Below, piece by piece: positions 16,062 through 24,433 of a stretch of 34,237 nt of DNA. Made by a program: the position numbers and the translations under genes. Every line of letters begins with the position of its first letter. Position 1 is the stretch's first letter. Under the pieces are notes generated by a model. That model had not been told where the DNA came from. It saw only the letters and a program-made list of their open reading frames with translations, and searched no databases. Source of the DNA: Pseudomonadota bacterium (GTDB lineage: Bacteria; Pseudomonadota; Gammaproteobacteria; Burkholderiales; Burkholderiaceae_C); the NCBI GenBank assembly GCA_963205335.1, contig CAUJIM010000015.1, positions 1-34,237 on the forward strand, given 5' to 3'.

Positions 16062-19000
16062 ATGTCCGTGTCGTCGCTGCGTGCCTCTGCCCACTGGATC
16101 GCTGCCGCCATCGTGCTGGCGGCGGGCCTGGCGGTGACCTGGGGCCTGGTGCGCCAGCAGAGCGCGGCCCTCGGGCGGGTCGAGCAGGCGCGCCTGAACG
16201 ACGCGGCCGACGCCGCCACCGCGGCGCTGGCACGGCGCATGGACGCCCATGCCGGGGTGGTCGCGGGCCTGCGCGATCTCTTCCGGGTCGACCCCGGTCT
16301 CGACTGCCGCCGGTTCGAGCGCATGGCGGCCGAGCGCGGCGTGCGGCGGCGCCACCCGGAGATCCGCGACCTGGGCTTCACCCGCCGGGTGCCGGCCGAA
16401 CGGCGCGCGGCGGAGGGCGCTGCCGCCCACCCCGGGGCCGAGCGCTACGTCGTCGAGTGCCTGTGGTCGCGGGACGGCGGCGACGAGGGACTCCGGGGAT
16501 TGGACGAGGGCGCGCGGCCCGACCGCCTGGCGGCGCTGCTGGCCGCGCGCGCCAGCGGCCGGCCGGTGGCCTCCGCGCCCATCGATGCGGCGCGGGCGTC
16601 GGGCGGGGGCGGGACATTCACGCTGCACTATCCGGTGTTCGTCGACGAGCCCGCGGCGGGGGCGGGCGCGCCGCGCTTCGTCGGCACCGTGGCGGCCACG
16701 GTGCAGCTGGACGAGATGCTCGATGCCCTGCGCGGCGCGGGCTTCCTGCGCGGCGTCGCGCTGCGGCTGCGCGACGTGCAGGCGGCGCCCGCCGAGCCCC
16801 CGCCGGGCGCGGCGCCAGGCTCCGTGGCGCGGGAGCTGGAGATGCATGGCCGGCAATGGCGCCTGGACTATGCCCCCGCGCAGTCGCTGCTGTCCCGCAC
16901 CGAGCGCCTGCTGCCGCGCTGGATCGGCGAGACCGGGCTGGCGCTGTCGCTGCTGCTGGCGCTCGCCGCCGGGCTGCTGGTGCGCCAGCGCGCGCTGGGG
17001 CCGGAGTGGGGCGAGGCGCTGCGCGGCAGCGAGCAGCGCCTGCGCGCCATGTTCGACCAGACCGCCGTGGGCGTGGCCCTGATCGACATGGACACCGAGC
17101 GTTTCGAGCGCGTCAACGGCAAGCTCTGCGAGCTCCTGGGCTACACGCGCGAGGAGATGCTGCAGCGGGACGTGCGCGCCATCTCGCACCCGGACGACTA
17201 TCCCCCCAACCGGGCCCTGCGCGAGCAGTTGCGGCGCGGCGTGGTGTCCGCCTTCCACATGGAAAAGCGCCTGCTGCGCAAGGACGGGACGGTGGTGTGG
17301 ATCGACCTGACCGTCGCGCCCGTCATGCGGCAGGGGCAGGCGCCCAGCCACAACGTGGGCGTGATCCAGGACATCACCGAACGCCGGCGCATGCGCGACG
17401 AGCTGCAGGCCAGCGAGCAGCGCCTGCGCAGCATCCTGGACCATCTGCCCGTGGGCGTGATCGTCTGGCAGAACGGCGTCAACGTCGTGTTCCGCAACCG
17501 CCGCTTCGTCGAGATCACCGGCTACGACGCCGACACGCTCGCCGTGGGTGCCGAATGGTGGGTGCAGGCGCACCCCGATCCCGTGGCGCGCGAACGCGCG
17601 CGCGTCCTCTGGCGCGAGCGCTGCCGGCACGCGCGCGCGCACGGCGGCACCATCGGCCGCGACGAGTACGAGATCCACTGCGCCGACGGCGTGGCGCGCC
17701 CGTTCGCCATCTCCGGCGTGCTGTTTGCCGATACCGAGCTGTTCATCTTCGAAGACCTGAGCCGGCACCGGGCCGCCGAGGACGAGATCAACTACCTGGC
17801 GTCCTACGACCCGCTCACGGGCCTGGCCAACCGGCGCCTGCTGGTGCAGCGCCTGGGCGATGCGCTGGCGGCCAGCGCGCGCGACGCGCAGTGCGGCGCG
17901 CTGCTGATGCTCGACCTGGACCACTTCAAGACCCTGAACGAGACCCGCGGCCACGAGCACGGCGACGCGCTGCTGCGCCAGGTCGCGCAGCGCCTGCGCG
18001 ATTGCACGCAGGCGCAGGACACGCTGGCGCGCCACGGCGACGACGAGTTCGTGCTGGTGCTGGGAGACCTGAGCGCTAATCTCGACGACGCGACCACGCA
18101 CGCGCGCAAGGTCGGCGAGCGCATCCTGTCGGCGCTGCGCGCGCCCTTCATGCTCGCGGGGGAGCACTGCCACACCACGGCCAGCGTGGGCGCCGCCGTC
18201 TTCCGCGGCGAGGAACTGAACGTGGACACCCTGCTGCAGCAGGTGGACATGGCGATGTACCAGGCCAAGGCGGCCGGGCGCGACACGCTGCGCTTCTACG
18301 ACCCGCGGATCCAGGCGCGGGTGCGCATGCGCGCGCAGCTCGAGCGGGACCTGCGCGACGCGCTCGAGCAAAAGCAGTTCGAACTCTTCTACCAGGCGCA
18401 GCTGCACGAGGACCGCATCATCGGCGCGGAGGCGCTGGTGCGCTGGCGCCATCCGCGCGATGGCTTCGTCTCGCCCGCGCAGTTCATCGCGCTGGCGGAG
18501 GAGACCGGCCTGATCCTGCCGCTGGGCCACTGGGTGCTCGAAACCGCGTGCCGGCAGCTGGCCGCCTGGGCCGCGGACCAGCGGCTGGCCCGGCTCAGCC
18601 TGGCGGTGAACATCAGCCCGCGCCAGTTCTACCAGGCGGACTTCGTGGCGCAGGTGCTCGCGGCGCTGGCCCGCAGCGGCGCCGATGCGCGCCGGCTGGA
18701 GCTCGAACTGACCGAGGGCCTGCTGCTGCAGGACGTGGAGGACACGGTCGCCAAGATGACGCAGCTCAAGGCCTACGGCGTGGACTTCGCGCTCGACGAC
18801 TTCGGCACCGGCTACTCGTCCCTGTCCTACCTCAAGCGCCTGCCGCTGGACCAGCTCAAGATCGACCAGAGCTTCGTGCGCGACGTGCTCATCGACCCGA
18901 ACGATGCCGCGATCGCGCGCACCATCGTCGCGCTGGGCACCAACCTGGGCCTGCGCGTGATCGCCGAGGGGGTGGAGACCGAGGAGCAGCGCGCCTTCCT

Positions 19001-19103
19001 GCAGCGCCACGGCTGCGTCGTCTGGCAGGGCTACCTGTTCGGCAAGCCGGTGCCGGTGGCGCAGTTCGAGGCCCTGGTGCGCGGCACTCCGGTGCTGGCA
19101 TGA
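16062..19103 (+). CDS. Membrane CHASE-PAS-PAS-GGDEF-EAL c-di-GMP protein with degenerate GGDEF
   Basis: A 1013-residue inner-membrane protein. TM1 (~12-30) and TM2 (~290-307) enclose a periplasmic CHASE-like sensor domain. Two PAS domains follow (~325-440, with HPDDYPPNRALREQL, and ~452-570). The GGDEF domain (~575-750) has GDDEF at 659-663 instead of GGDEF, so cyclase activity is doubtful. The EAL domain (~765-1005) keeps EAL (790-792), DDFGTGYSS and AEGVET, so net phosphodiesterase activity is likely. The ATG at 16062 is preferred over an in-frame GTG at 16020, although its ribosome binding site is weak. The stop overlaps the PBP1C start (ATGA), placing it between the macroglobulin and its PBP1C partner. 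The EAL half is closely related to that of the gene at 7334-9862. Confidence 0.9.
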   Translation: MSVSSLRASAHWIAAAIVLAAGLAVTWGLVRQQSAALGRVEQARLNDAADAATAALARRMDAHAGVVAGLRDLFRVDPGLDCRRFERMAAERGVRRRHPEIRDLGFTRRVPAERRAAEGAAAHPGAERYVVECLWSRDGGDEGLRGLDEGARPDRLAALLAARASGRPVASAPIDAARASGGGGTFTLHYPVFVDEPAAGAGAPRFVGTVAATVQLDEMLDALRGAGFLRGVALRLRDVQAAPAEPPPGAAPGSVARELEMHGRQWRLDYAPAQSLLSRTERLLPRWIGETGLALSLLLALAAGLLVRQRALGPEWGEALRGSEQRLRAMFDQTAVGVALIDMDTERFERVNGKLCELLGYTREEMLQRDVRAISHPDDYPPNRALREQLRRGVVSAFHMEKRLLRKDGTVVWIDLTVAPVMRQGQAPSHNVGVIQDITERRRMRDELQASEQRLRSILDHLPVGVIVWQNGVNVVFRNRRFVEITGYDADTLAVGAEWWVQAHPDPVARERARVLWRERCRHARAHGGTIGRDEYEIHCADGVARPFAISGVLFADTELFIFEDLSRHRAAEDEINYLASYDPLTGLANRRLLVQRLGDALAASARDAQCGALLMLDLDHFKTLNETRGHEHGDALLRQVAQRLRDCTQAQDTLARHGDDEFVLVLGDLSANLDDATTHARKVGERILSALRAPFMLAGEHCHTTASVGAAVFRGEELNVDTLLQQVDMAMYQAKAAGRDTLRFYDPRIQARVRMRAQLERDLRDALEQKQFELFYQAQLHEDRIIGAEALVRWRHPRDGFVSPAQFIALAEETGLILPLGHWVLETACRQLAAWAADQRLARLSLAVNISPRQFYQADFVAQVLAALARSGADARRLELELTEGLLLQDVEDTVAKMTQLKAYGVDFALDDFGTGYSSLSYLKRLPLDQLKIDQSFVRDVLIDPNDAAIARTIVALGTNLGLRVIAEGVETEEQRAFLQRHGCVVWQGYLFGKPVPVAQFEALVRGTPVLA

Positions 19104-21331
19104 GGCGGCGCGCGCGCTGGCTGCTGGCCGCGTGGCTCGCGGCATGGGCGGCGCAGGCGGCGGCGCTGCCCGCGTTCGAGGCGGTGCGCGCCGGCTTTCA
19201 TTCGTCCGAGACCCTGGTGCTCTCGCGCGAGGGCGAGGTGATCCAGCGCCTGCGCACCGACGTCAGCGTGCGCAGCGGCCAGTGGCTGGCGCTGGCCGAT
19301 GTGTCGCCGGCGCTGCGCCACGCGCTGGTGCTGAGCGAGGACCAGCGCTTCTACCAGCACAGCGGCGTCGATTGGGCGGCGGTCCCGGCCGCGGCCTGGG
19401 CCAACCTGTGGCACCGGCGCACGCGCGGCGCCAGCACCATCACGATGCAGCTCGCCGGCCTGCTCGACGACGACCTGCGCGCCAGCGGCGGGCGCAGCCT
19501 GGCCACCAAGGTGGACCAGGCGCTGGCGGCGCGCGAACTCGAACGCGGCTGGCGCAAGGACCAGATCCTGGAGGCCTACCTCAACCTGGTGCCGTTTCGC
19601 GGCGAGCTCGTCGGCATCGACGCGCTCTCGCGCACGCTGTTCGGCAAGGCGGCGCACGGCCTGGATGCGCGCGAGGCGGCGGTGGCGGCGGCGCTGGTGC
19701 GCGCGCCCAATGCCGTGCCCGCCGTGGTGGCGCGCCGCGCCTGCGGCGTGCTGCGGGACATGCAGCCCGGCGCCGACTGCGACGCCCTGGACTTCTTTAC
19801 CGAGGCAGCGCTCGCCCGGCGCGCGTTCGATGCTTCCGAAGGAATGGCGCCGCACTTCGCCCGCCAATGGCTGCGCGCCGGGCCGGCGCCGGGCGAGCGC
19901 TCGCCCGTCAGCGCGCCCCTGCAGCGCTTTGCCAACGAAACGCTGACGCGCCACCTGCGCGAGCTGCGCGGGCGCAACGTGCAGGACGGTGCGCTCGTGG
20001 TGCTGGACAACGCCAGCGGCGAGGTGCTGGCCTGGGTCGGCTCCTCGGGCGCGCTCAGCCGCGCCGCCGAGGTCGACGGCGTGCTCGCGCGGCGCCAGCC
20101 GGGCTCCACGCTCAAGCCCTTCCTCTACGCCCAGGCCATCGCCCAGCGGCGCCTGACGGCCGCGTCGCTGGTGCACGACTCGCCGGCGCAGATTCCCACC
20201 GCCAGCGGCCTGTACATCCCGCAGAACTACGACCGGCATTTCAAGGGCTGGGTCCCGGTGCGCACGGCGCTGGCCTCCTCGCTCAACGTGCCGGCGGTGC
20301 GCACGCTGGTCATGGTCTCGCCCGATGCCTTCTTCGCGCAGCTGCAGGCGCTCGGCCTCTCGCTGGCCGAATCGGGCGGCTACTACGGCTACAGCCTGGC
20401 GCTGGGTTCGAGCGAGGTGCGGCTGCTCGACCTGGCCAACGCCTACCGCGCGCTGGCCAATGGCGGGCGCGCCGCGCCGGTGGCGCTGCGCCTGGGCCAG
20501 CCGGCGGTGCGGCCGGTGCAGGCGCTGCCCGAGGCGGCCGCCTTCATCGTCGGCGACGTGCTGTCCGACGCCAACGCCCGCGTGCCCACCTTCGGGTCGG
20601 ACAGCGTGCTCGGCACGCGCTTCTGGTCGGCCGTCAAGACCGGCACCAGCAAGGACATGCGCGACAACTGGGCCATCGGCTGGTCGCAGCGCTATACCGT
20701 CGGCGTCTGGGTCGGCAACGCGGCGGGCGGCGCGATGCACGAGGTCAGCGGCACCAGCGGCGCCGCGCCCATCTGGGCCGACGTGATGGGCTGGCTGCAC
20801 CGGCGAGAGGCCAGCCGCGCGCCCCGGCCGCCCGCGGGCGTGGTGCGCCAGCGCGTGCGCTTCGACGGCGCCGGCGCGCCGCAGGGCGTGCGCCAGGAGT
20901 GGTTCGTGCGGGGCACCGAGCAGGCGGTGATTGCAATGAAATCAGGAGCTGCCAGCGCTGATCCAGAAAGCGCTGGAGGCCGAAATGATGCAAATCATCG
21001 TCGGTCCGATGCGATGCCCGCGGCACGCATCCTGGCCCCGGCGCCCGGCACCATCCTGGCGCTCGACCCGGACATTCCGCCGGCGCACCAGCGGGTCTGG
21101 TTCGAGGCGGCGGGCGGCGGGCGGCTCGCCTGGCGCATCGACGGCAAACCCGCGGGCCGGGGCGCGCGCTGGGCCTGGCTGCCCTGGCCGGGGCGCCATC
21201 GCGTGGAGCTGCTGGGCGCGGGCGGCGAGGTGCTCGACGCGCTGCAGCTCGAGGTGCGCGGCGCGGGCGTGAGGCAGCGCGCGCCGGCCGGCGCTCCTAT
21301 AGTCGAGGCTTCGACCCGGCCCGTCCCATGA
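19100..21331 (+). CDS. pbpC: Penicillin-binding protein 1C (bifunctional peptidoglycan synthase)
   Basis: A 743-residue envelope protein with an N-terminal hydrophobic anchor (~5-23). The glycosyltransferase domain (GT51) has catalytic Glu80 in SEDQRFYQHSGVDW and GASTITMQLAGLL. The transpeptidase domain has Ser336 in STLK, SLN in SSLNVPAV, and Lys513 in KTGTSKDMRDNW. The C-terminal BiPBP_C domain (ARILAPAPGTILALDPDIP onward) is the mark of PBP1C. All catalytic motifs are present. It likely repairs murein at sites guarded by the macroglobulin. Residues ~612-634, the linker before BiPBP_C, are encoded by a degenerate repeat with unusually low GC. It starts by ATGA overlap with the GGDEF-EAL gene and ends by ATGA overlap with the acyl-CoA synthetase gene. 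Confidence 0.93.
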   Translation: MRRRARWLLAAWLAAWAAQAAALPAFEAVRAGFHSSETLVLSREGEVIQRLRTDVSVRSGQWLALADVSPALRHALVLSEDQRFYQHSGVDWAAVPAAAWANLWHRRTRGASTITMQLAGLLDDDLRASGGRSLATKVDQALAARELERGWRKDQILEAYLNLVPFRGELVGIDALSRTLFGKAAHGLDAREAAVAAALVRAPNAVPAVVARRACGVLRDMQPGADCDALDFFTEAALARRAFDASEGMAPHFARQWLRAGPAPGERSPVSAPLQRFANETLTRHLRELRGRNVQDGALVVLDNASGEVLAWVGSSGALSRAAEVDGVLARRQPGSTLKPFLYAQAIAQRRLTAASLVHDSPAQIPTASGLYIPQNYDRHFKGWVPVRTALASSLNVPAVRTLVMVSPDAFFAQLQALGLSLAESGGYYGYSLALGSSEVRLLDLANAYRALANGGRAAPVALRLGQPAVRPVQALPEAAAFIVGDVLSDANARVPTFGSDSVLGTRFWSAVKTGTSKDMRDNWAIGWSQRYTVGVWVGNAAGGAMHEVSGTSGAAPIWADVMGWLHRREASRAPRPPAGVVRQRVRFDGAGAPQGVRQEWFVRGTEQAVIAMKSGAASADPESAGGRNDANHRRSDAMPAARILAPAPGTILALDPDIPPAHQRVWFEAAGGGRLAWRIDGKPAGRGARWAWLPWPGRHRVELLGAGGEVLDALQLEVRGAGVRQRAPAGAPIVEASTRPVP
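20933..20999 (+). repeat. Degenerate palindromic repeat, copy 3 (in frame in pbpC)
   Basis: The core reads GGAGCTGCCAGCGCTGATCC then AGAAAGCGCTGGAGGCCG, with AGCGCT half-sites either side of a nine-base spacer and AT-rich flanks. It matches the reverse complement of 29957-30015 (in aroE) very well, including the shared AAGCGCTGGAGGCCGA. It codes for a Ser/Ala/Asn-rich linker (MKSGAASADPESAGG) between the transpeptidase and BiPBP_C domains of PBP1C. Confidence 0.65.
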
Positions 21332-22854
21332 ACATCTCCCAGCTCCTGCGGCGCAGCGCGCTGCTTTGTCCCGAGCGCCCCGCGCTGCTGCACGGCGCGC
21401 GGGTGCTGCACGACTACCGCCAGCTCGCCGCGCGCGTGGCCGCCCTGGCGCGGCATTTGCGCGAACCGCTGGGCGTGCGGCCCGGCGACCGCGTGGCCAT
21501 CTACGGCGCCAACGCCCCGGCCTACCTGCAGGCGCAGCATGCCATCCACTGGTGCGGCGCCGCCGCGGTGCCGGTCAACTACAAGCTGCACCCCAGGGAG
21601 CTGGCCTACGTGCTGCAGGACAGCGGCGCGCGCGTGGTCTGCGCCTCGCCCGAGCTGGAGGGCGCGGCGCGCGAGGCCGGGGCCGACCCGGCCCGCCTGC
21701 TGGTGCTGGGCAGCAGTGCGTGGGAGGCCGCGGCGCAGGGTGCGCCGCTGCCGCTGCACGACGCGGCGCCCGAGGACCTGGCGTGGCTGTTCTACACCTC
21801 GGGCACCACCGGGCGGCCCAAGGGCGTGATGCTGACGCAGCGCAACCTGCTGGCCATGACCATGGCCTACTTCACCGACGTGGACGAGGTCGACGCGCGC
21901 GACGCCATGGTCTACGCCGCGCCGATGTCGCACGGCGCGGGCCTGTACAACTACGTGCACCTGCTGCGCGGCGCGCGCCACGTGGTGCCGGAGTCGGGCG
22001 GCTTCGATCCGGCGGAGCTGGCCGCTCTGGCGCGCTCGGTCGGGCGCCTGTCGCTCTTCGCCGCGCCCACCATGGTGCACCGGCTGGTGGCGCACCTGCA
22101 GCAGGCGGGGCAGGGCGGCGAGGGCTTCAAGACCATCGTCTACGGCGGCGGGCCGATGTACGTCGACGACCTGCGCCGCGCGATCGACGTGATGGGGCAG
22201 AAGTTCGTGCAGATCTACGGCCAGGGCGAATCGCCGATGACCATCACCGCGCTCGCCCGCGAGCACCTGGTGGAGCGGGAGCACCCGCGCTGGCAGGAGC
22301 GCATCGCCTCGGTGGGCGTGGCCCACGCCTGCGTGCAGGTGCGCGTGGTCGACGGCCAGGACCAGGACCTGCCCGTGGGCGAGATGGGCGAGGTGATCGT
22401 GCGCGGCGAGACCGTGATGGCCGGCTACTGGAACAACCCTGAGGCCAGCCGCGAGACGCTGCGCGGCGGCTGGCTGCACACCGGCGACGTTGGCAGCCTG
22501 GACGCCGACGGCTTTCTCACGCTGCGCGACCGCAGCAAGGACGTGATCATCTCCGGCGGCTCCAACATCTACCCGCGCGAGGTGGAAGAGGTGCTGCTGC
22601 TGCACCCGCGCGTGAGCGAGGCGGCGGTGGTGGGCCGGCGCGACGCCGACTGGGGCGAGATCGTCGTCGCCTTCCTCGTGGCGGATGGCGCGCCGGTGCC
22701 CGACGGGGAGCTCGATGCGCTGTGCCTGGCCCACATCGCGCGCTTCAAGCGGCCCAAGGTCTACCGCTGGGTCCGGAGCCTGCCCAAGAACGCCTATGGC
22801 AAAGTGCTCAAGACCGAGCTGCGCCAATCCCTGAAAGAGAGCCCTGCACCATGA
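21328..22854 (+). CDS. Acyl-CoA synthetase (AMP-forming, ANL superfamily)
   Basis: A 508-residue adenylate-forming enzyme that activates a carboxylic acid as acyl-AMP and then acyl-CoA. Motifs are complete: P-loop-like YTSGTTGRPKGVMLTQRN (~155-172), YGQGESPMT (A5), the A7 aspartate in LHTGDVG, hinge DRSKDVIISGGSNIYPREVEE (quoted here only as DRSKDVIISGGSN), and the C-terminal catalytic lysine in PKNAYGKVLKTELR. The sequence is nearest to medium/long-chain or aromatic acyl-CoA ligases; the actual acid is not predictable. It overlaps pbpC at its start and the DsbA-type gene at its end (ATGA each), so it is translated as part of the macroglobulin-PBP1C operon, an uncommon companion for those genes. 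Confidence 0.9.
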   Translation: MNISQLLRRSALLCPERPALLHGARVLHDYRQLAARVAALARHLREPLGVRPGDRVAIYGANAPAYLQAQHAIHWCGAAAVPVNYKLHPRELAYVLQDSGARVVCASPELEGAAREAGADPARLLVLGSSAWEAAAQGAPLPLHDAAPEDLAWLFYTSGTTGRPKGVMLTQRNLLAMTMAYFTDVDEVDARDAMVYAAPMSHGAGLYNYVHLLRGARHVVPESGGFDPAELAALARSVGRLSLFAAPTMVHRLVAHLQQAGQGGEGFKTIVYGGGPMYVDDLRRAIDVMGQKFVQIYGQGESPMTITALAREHLVEREHPRWQERIASVGVAHACVQVRVVDGQDQDLPVGEMGEVIVRGETVMAGYWNNPEASRETLRGGWLHTGDVGSLDADGFLTLRDRSKDVIISGGSNIYPREVEEVLLLHPRVSEAAVVGRRDADWGEIVVAFLVADGAPVPDGELDALCLAHIARFKRPKVYRWVRSLPKNAYGKVLKTELRQSLKESPAP

Positions 22855-23513
22855 CCACTCCCGTGACCCTCAAGATCGACTTCGTCTCCGACGTGGTCTG
22901 CCCCTGGTGCGCCATCGGCCTGCACGCGCTCGAGCAGGCCGCCGAGCGGCTGGCCGGCGAGGTGCGGCTGGACTGGCACTTCCAGCCCTTCGAGCTCAAC
23001 CCGCGCATGGGCCCCGAGGGGCAGGACCACGAGGAGCACGTGCGCGAGAAATACGGCCGCACCGCGGAGCAGCTGGCGCAGACGCGTGCGGCCATCGCCG
23101 AGCGCGGCGCGCAGGTGGGCTTCGTCTTCAACCTCGGCCAGCGCACGCGCGTCTGGAACACCCTCGATGCGCACCGGCTGCTGCACTGGCTGGGCGAAGA
23201 GGGTGCCGAGGGCCAGCAGCGCGCGCTCAAGCACGCGCTGCTCTCGGCCTATTTCACCGAGGGGCAGAACCCTTCCGACCACGCCACGCTGCTGCGCATC
23301 GTGGGCGGGCTGGGGCTGGACACGGAGCGCGCCCGCGCCATCCTGGAGAGCGACGAGTACGCCGCCGCCGTGCGCCGCGACGAGCAGCGCTGGCAGGGCC
23401 TGGGCATCCACTCGGTGCCCGCCGTGATCGTCAACGAGCGCCACCTGATCTCCGGCGGCCAGCCGGTCGAGGTCTTCGAGCAGGCGCTCAGGCAGATCGC
23501 GCAGGGCGCCTGA
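22851..23513 (+). CDS. DsbA-family oxidoreductase (FrnE-like)
   Basis: A 220-residue cytoplasmic thioredoxin-fold protein of the DsbA/FrnE group, also related to 2-hydroxychromene-2-carboxylate isomerases. The active site Cys17-Pro-Trp-Cys20 sits in FVSDVVCPWCAIG after the first strand. The family segments WHFQPFELNP, NTLDAHRLLHWL and the cis-proline loop SVPAVIVNERHLISGGQP are present. There is no signal peptide, so periplasmic disulphide formation is unlikely; thiol-disulphide exchange or isomerase activity in the cytosol is more probable. It starts by ATGA overlap with the acyl-CoA synthetase gene and is the last gene of the operon. Confidence 0.9.
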   Translation: MTTPVTLKIDFVSDVVCPWCAIGLHALEQAAERLAGEVRLDWHFQPFELNPRMGPEGQDHEEHVREKYGRTAEQLAQTRAAIAERGAQVGFVFNLGQRTRVWNTLDAHRLLHWLGEEGAEGQQRALKHALLSAYFTEGQNPSDHATLLRIVGGLGLDTERARAILESDEYAAAVRRDEQRWQGLGIHSVPAVIVNERHLISGGQPVEVFEQALRQIAQGA

Positions 23514-23552
23514 CCTTCCCGGCGCGGCGAATGCAAAGCAGCCGTAATGCCC

Positions 23553-23572
23553 CGGCAAATGTCGGCAAATGT
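23553..23572. repeat. Two tandem 10-bp repeats upstream of RcnB-like gene
   Basis: CGGCAAATGT occurs at 23553-23562 and again at 23563-23572, with a partial third unit CGGTAAAA after it. It lies in the 133-base gap before the RcnB-like gene, about 75 bases from its ATG. The helical-turn spacing is compatible with a regulator operator; otherwise it is a chance tandem duplication. Confidence 0.45.
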
Positions 23573-23646
23573 CGGTAAAAGGGGCGGCGGTGGCGCGCCG
23601 TGCGGCGCATCATCAGGGGCGTATCCACTACCCGAAGGGGCTCGAC

Positions 23647-24087
23647 ATGCCTGCAACCGCTTCCACATCCCCCCGCGGCGCCATGCTCACGCGGCGCCGC
23701 GCATGGACCGTTGCCTGCGCCGCGCTGGCGATGGGCCTGACCACCATCGGCGCGCAGGCGCAGCCGCGCAACGACCCACGCAATGATCCGCGCCGCAATC
23801 CGGGCCAGCGCCCGCCTGCCCAGCGTCCGCCGGCCCAGATGCAGCACCGGCCGCCGGGGCCGCCCCAGGCGCACGGCCCGATGCGCGGCGCGGGGCCGGA
23901 CCGCCGCTGGCACCAGGGCGACCGCGTGCCGCCCATGTACCGCACCCGCCACTACGTGGTCAACGACTGGCACGCGCACCACCTGGGCCGGCCGCCACGC
24001 GGCTACCACTGGGTGCAGTACGGCGCGGACTACCTGCTGGTGGCCATTGCCACCGGGGTGATCGTCCAGATCATCCTGAGCCAGTGA
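23647..24087 (+). CDS. RcnB-like periplasmic protein
   Basis: A 146-residue exported protein. The N-terminus has TRRRAWTVACAALAMGLTT and a cleavage-like site near GAQAQ. A low-complexity Pro/Arg/Asn/Gln-rich stretch follows (NDPRNDPRRN, QRPPAQRPPAQ). The C-terminal ~65 residues show the RcnB pattern: GDRVPPMYRTRHYVVNDW, then LGRPPRGYHWVQYGADYLLVAIATGVI. RcnB proteins are small periplasmic factors linked to nickel/cobalt homeostasis in E. coli; many family members have unknown roles, so metal function is inference. The ATG at 23647 has a strong AAGGGG site; in-frame upstream codons lack homology. A hairpin at 24098-24130 probably ends the transcript. Confidence 0.8.
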   Translation: MPATASTSPRGAMLTRRRAWTVACAALAMGLTTIGAQAQPRNDPRNDPRRNPGQRPPAQRPPAQMQHRPPGPPQAHGPMRGAGPDRRWHQGDRVPPMYRTRHYVVNDWHAHHLGRPPRGYHWVQYGADYLLVAIATGVIVQIILSQ

Positions 24088-24097
24088 TGTCGCCGGT

Positions 24098-24130
24098 GCC
24101 AGGCCCCGGCGCGACGCAGCGGGGTCTGGC
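24098..24130 (+). terminator. 11-bp hairpin after RcnB-like gene
   Basis: GCCAGGCCCCG (24098-24108) pairs with CGGGGTCTGGC (24120-24130), with one G-T wobble and an 11-base loop, starting 10 bases after the stop. The T-run is missing but position and strength favour a terminator. Confidence 0.55.
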
Positions 24131-24433
24131 CCGGTAGCTGCGCCCGCTCCCGTACACCGCGGGATGTCCTTGTCGCCCCCAGCGAAGTGGCTGGAAGTGG
24201 CCGCCGGCGTGGCGGCGTGGCGACGGCTGTCGATCACGATGATTGCGATCCGGCGCAGATCAGTGGGCGTCGGGTTGCTGCTGCTGCGCTTTTCAACGCC
24301 CCGACAGCGTGCGCCTGGTGGCCAACTCGAATCCGCTCACGGTGGTGGGTCACTTTCCTGAAGTCTTCACTCAAGTTATTGCCGAATGGGCCGATATGTC
24401 AAAAAGAGGGCATTTGGGGGCACTGATGCTCGT
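24131..24433. other. Gene-poor intergenic stretch, possible insertion-sequence scar
   Basis: About 300 bases with no convincing gene. Composition shifts from the strong GC-bias of the preceding operon to more A/T, especially after 24290. GGTGGGTCACTTTCC (24344-24358) looks like the terminal-repeat strings I associate with IS21-type elements, but no transposase fragment can be recognised in any frame. The short open frames here lack a ribosome binding site and family resemblance. I read it as a decayed junction, with low certainty. Confidence 0.3.

Noticed and set aside
9960..19145. A minus-strand open frame of about 3,060 codons antisense to macroglobulin, GGDEF-EAL and the pbpC start
   Set aside because: It is a by-product of high-GC codon bias: His/Arg/Gly/Ala-rich, without any domain, start signal or family resemblance, and fully opposite well-supported genes.
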